Source of the DNA: an uncultured Butyricicoccus sp.
GTDB taxonomy: Bacteria > Bacillota > Clostridia > Oscillospirales > Butyricicoccaceae
Direction of reading: 5' to 3'
Length of the DNA stretch: 6,531 bases
NCBI GenBank assembly: GCA_900557315.1
Contig: USSI01000082.1
Span: forward strand, 1 to 6,531
A program made the translations under genes and the position numbers. Below are positions 6,409 through 6,531 of the stretch, one piece after another. The notes under the pieces were generated by a model. It was given only the letters and a program-made list of their open reading frames with translations. It was not told the origin of the DNA and did no database searches. Each line of letters opens with the position of its first letter. The first letter of the stretch is position 1.

Positions 6409-6531
6409 ATGAAAATCGGTATGCTGACCAGCGGCGGCGACTGCCAGAGCTTAAATGCTACCATGCGCGGCGTGGCGAAGGCACTTTATAAGACTTACGA
6501 CGACGAGGTAGAAATCATCGGATTTGAAGAC
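6409..6531 (+). CDS. 6-phosphofructokinase, N-terminal 41 residues only
   Basis: Phosphofructokinase phosphorylates fructose 6-phosphate to the 1,6-bisphosphate, the committed step of glycolysis. The first 41 codons encode MKIGMLTSGGDCQSLNATMR followed by GVAKALY, the first strand and phosphate-binding loop of the PfkA family (T/S-GGD at 8-11, then N and R at 16 and 20). The start is firm: AGGAGG (6396-6401) lies 7 bases before the ATG, downstream of a strong promoter. C12 and Q13 replace the common A-P of Bacillus and E. coli ATP enzymes (GGDAPGMNA). GGDC is found in many clostridial enzymes and in the actinobacterial PPi-using group, so the phosphoryl donor (ATP or PPi) stays open. The residues that decide it, near E. 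coli 104 and 124, lie outside the window. It is divergent from pflB. Confidence 0.9.
   Translation, partial: MKIGMLTSGGDCQSLNATMRGVAKALYKTYDDEVEIIGFED

Overview
The window looks like chromosomal DNA from an anaerobic, GC-rich Gram-positive fermenter, most likely a gut-type Clostridia (Oscillospiraceae/Ruminococcaceae-like). This rests on GC-rich genes with AT-rich gaps, strong AGGAGG-type ribosome binding sites, sigma-A-like promoters, and a pyruvate formate-lyase operon led by a ZTP (pfl-motif) riboswitch. The taxonomic call is an inference; no marker gene is present. No mobile element, CRISPR array, tRNA or rRNA was seen.

Layout, left to right. Positions 1-20 hold part of a terminator hairpin. 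Then comes ppk1 (polyphosphate kinase, minus strand, 43-2178). A 221-bp AT-rich gap holds the divergent ppk1 and ppa promoters. ppa (family I inorganic pyrophosphatase, plus strand, 2400-2966) converges on pflA, with a bidirectional terminator between them (2984-3012). pflA (activating enzyme, minus, 3021-3719) is the second gene of the operon pflB-pflA; pflB (minus) spans 3805-6033. A 375-bp regulatory gap (6034-6408) separates pflB from a divergent 6-phosphofructokinase gene cut off by the right edge (6409-6531).

The centrepiece is the 375-bp gap. Read on the minus strand it contains a -10 box, then a complete ZTP aptamer: a 10-bp P1, a GGTGG/CCACC hairpin, a GGGGAGC junction, a P3 stem, and a 5-bp pseudoknot GACGG/CCGTC. 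It ends in an intrinsic terminator whose 5' arm reuses the P3 3' strand, which is the expected wiring of a ZTP ON switch. Directly behind the terminator is a second, perfect 13-bp hairpin that reuses the terminator's 3' arm and U-tract. Two palindromes lie between the riboswitch promoter and the phosphofructokinase promoter.

How the genes fit together: phosphofructokinase commits sugar to glycolysis. PflB, activated by PflA through a glycyl radical, splits pyruvate into acetyl-CoA and formate. Formate feeds 10-formyl-tetrahydrofolate, whose shortage raises ZTP, and the riboswitch then permits pflB-pflA transcription. Ppk1 and Ppa handle polyphosphate and pyrophosphate. The window therefore combines phosphate-energy metabolism with formate-linked fermentation. 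The genes are all familiar; the regulatory details are the most notable content.
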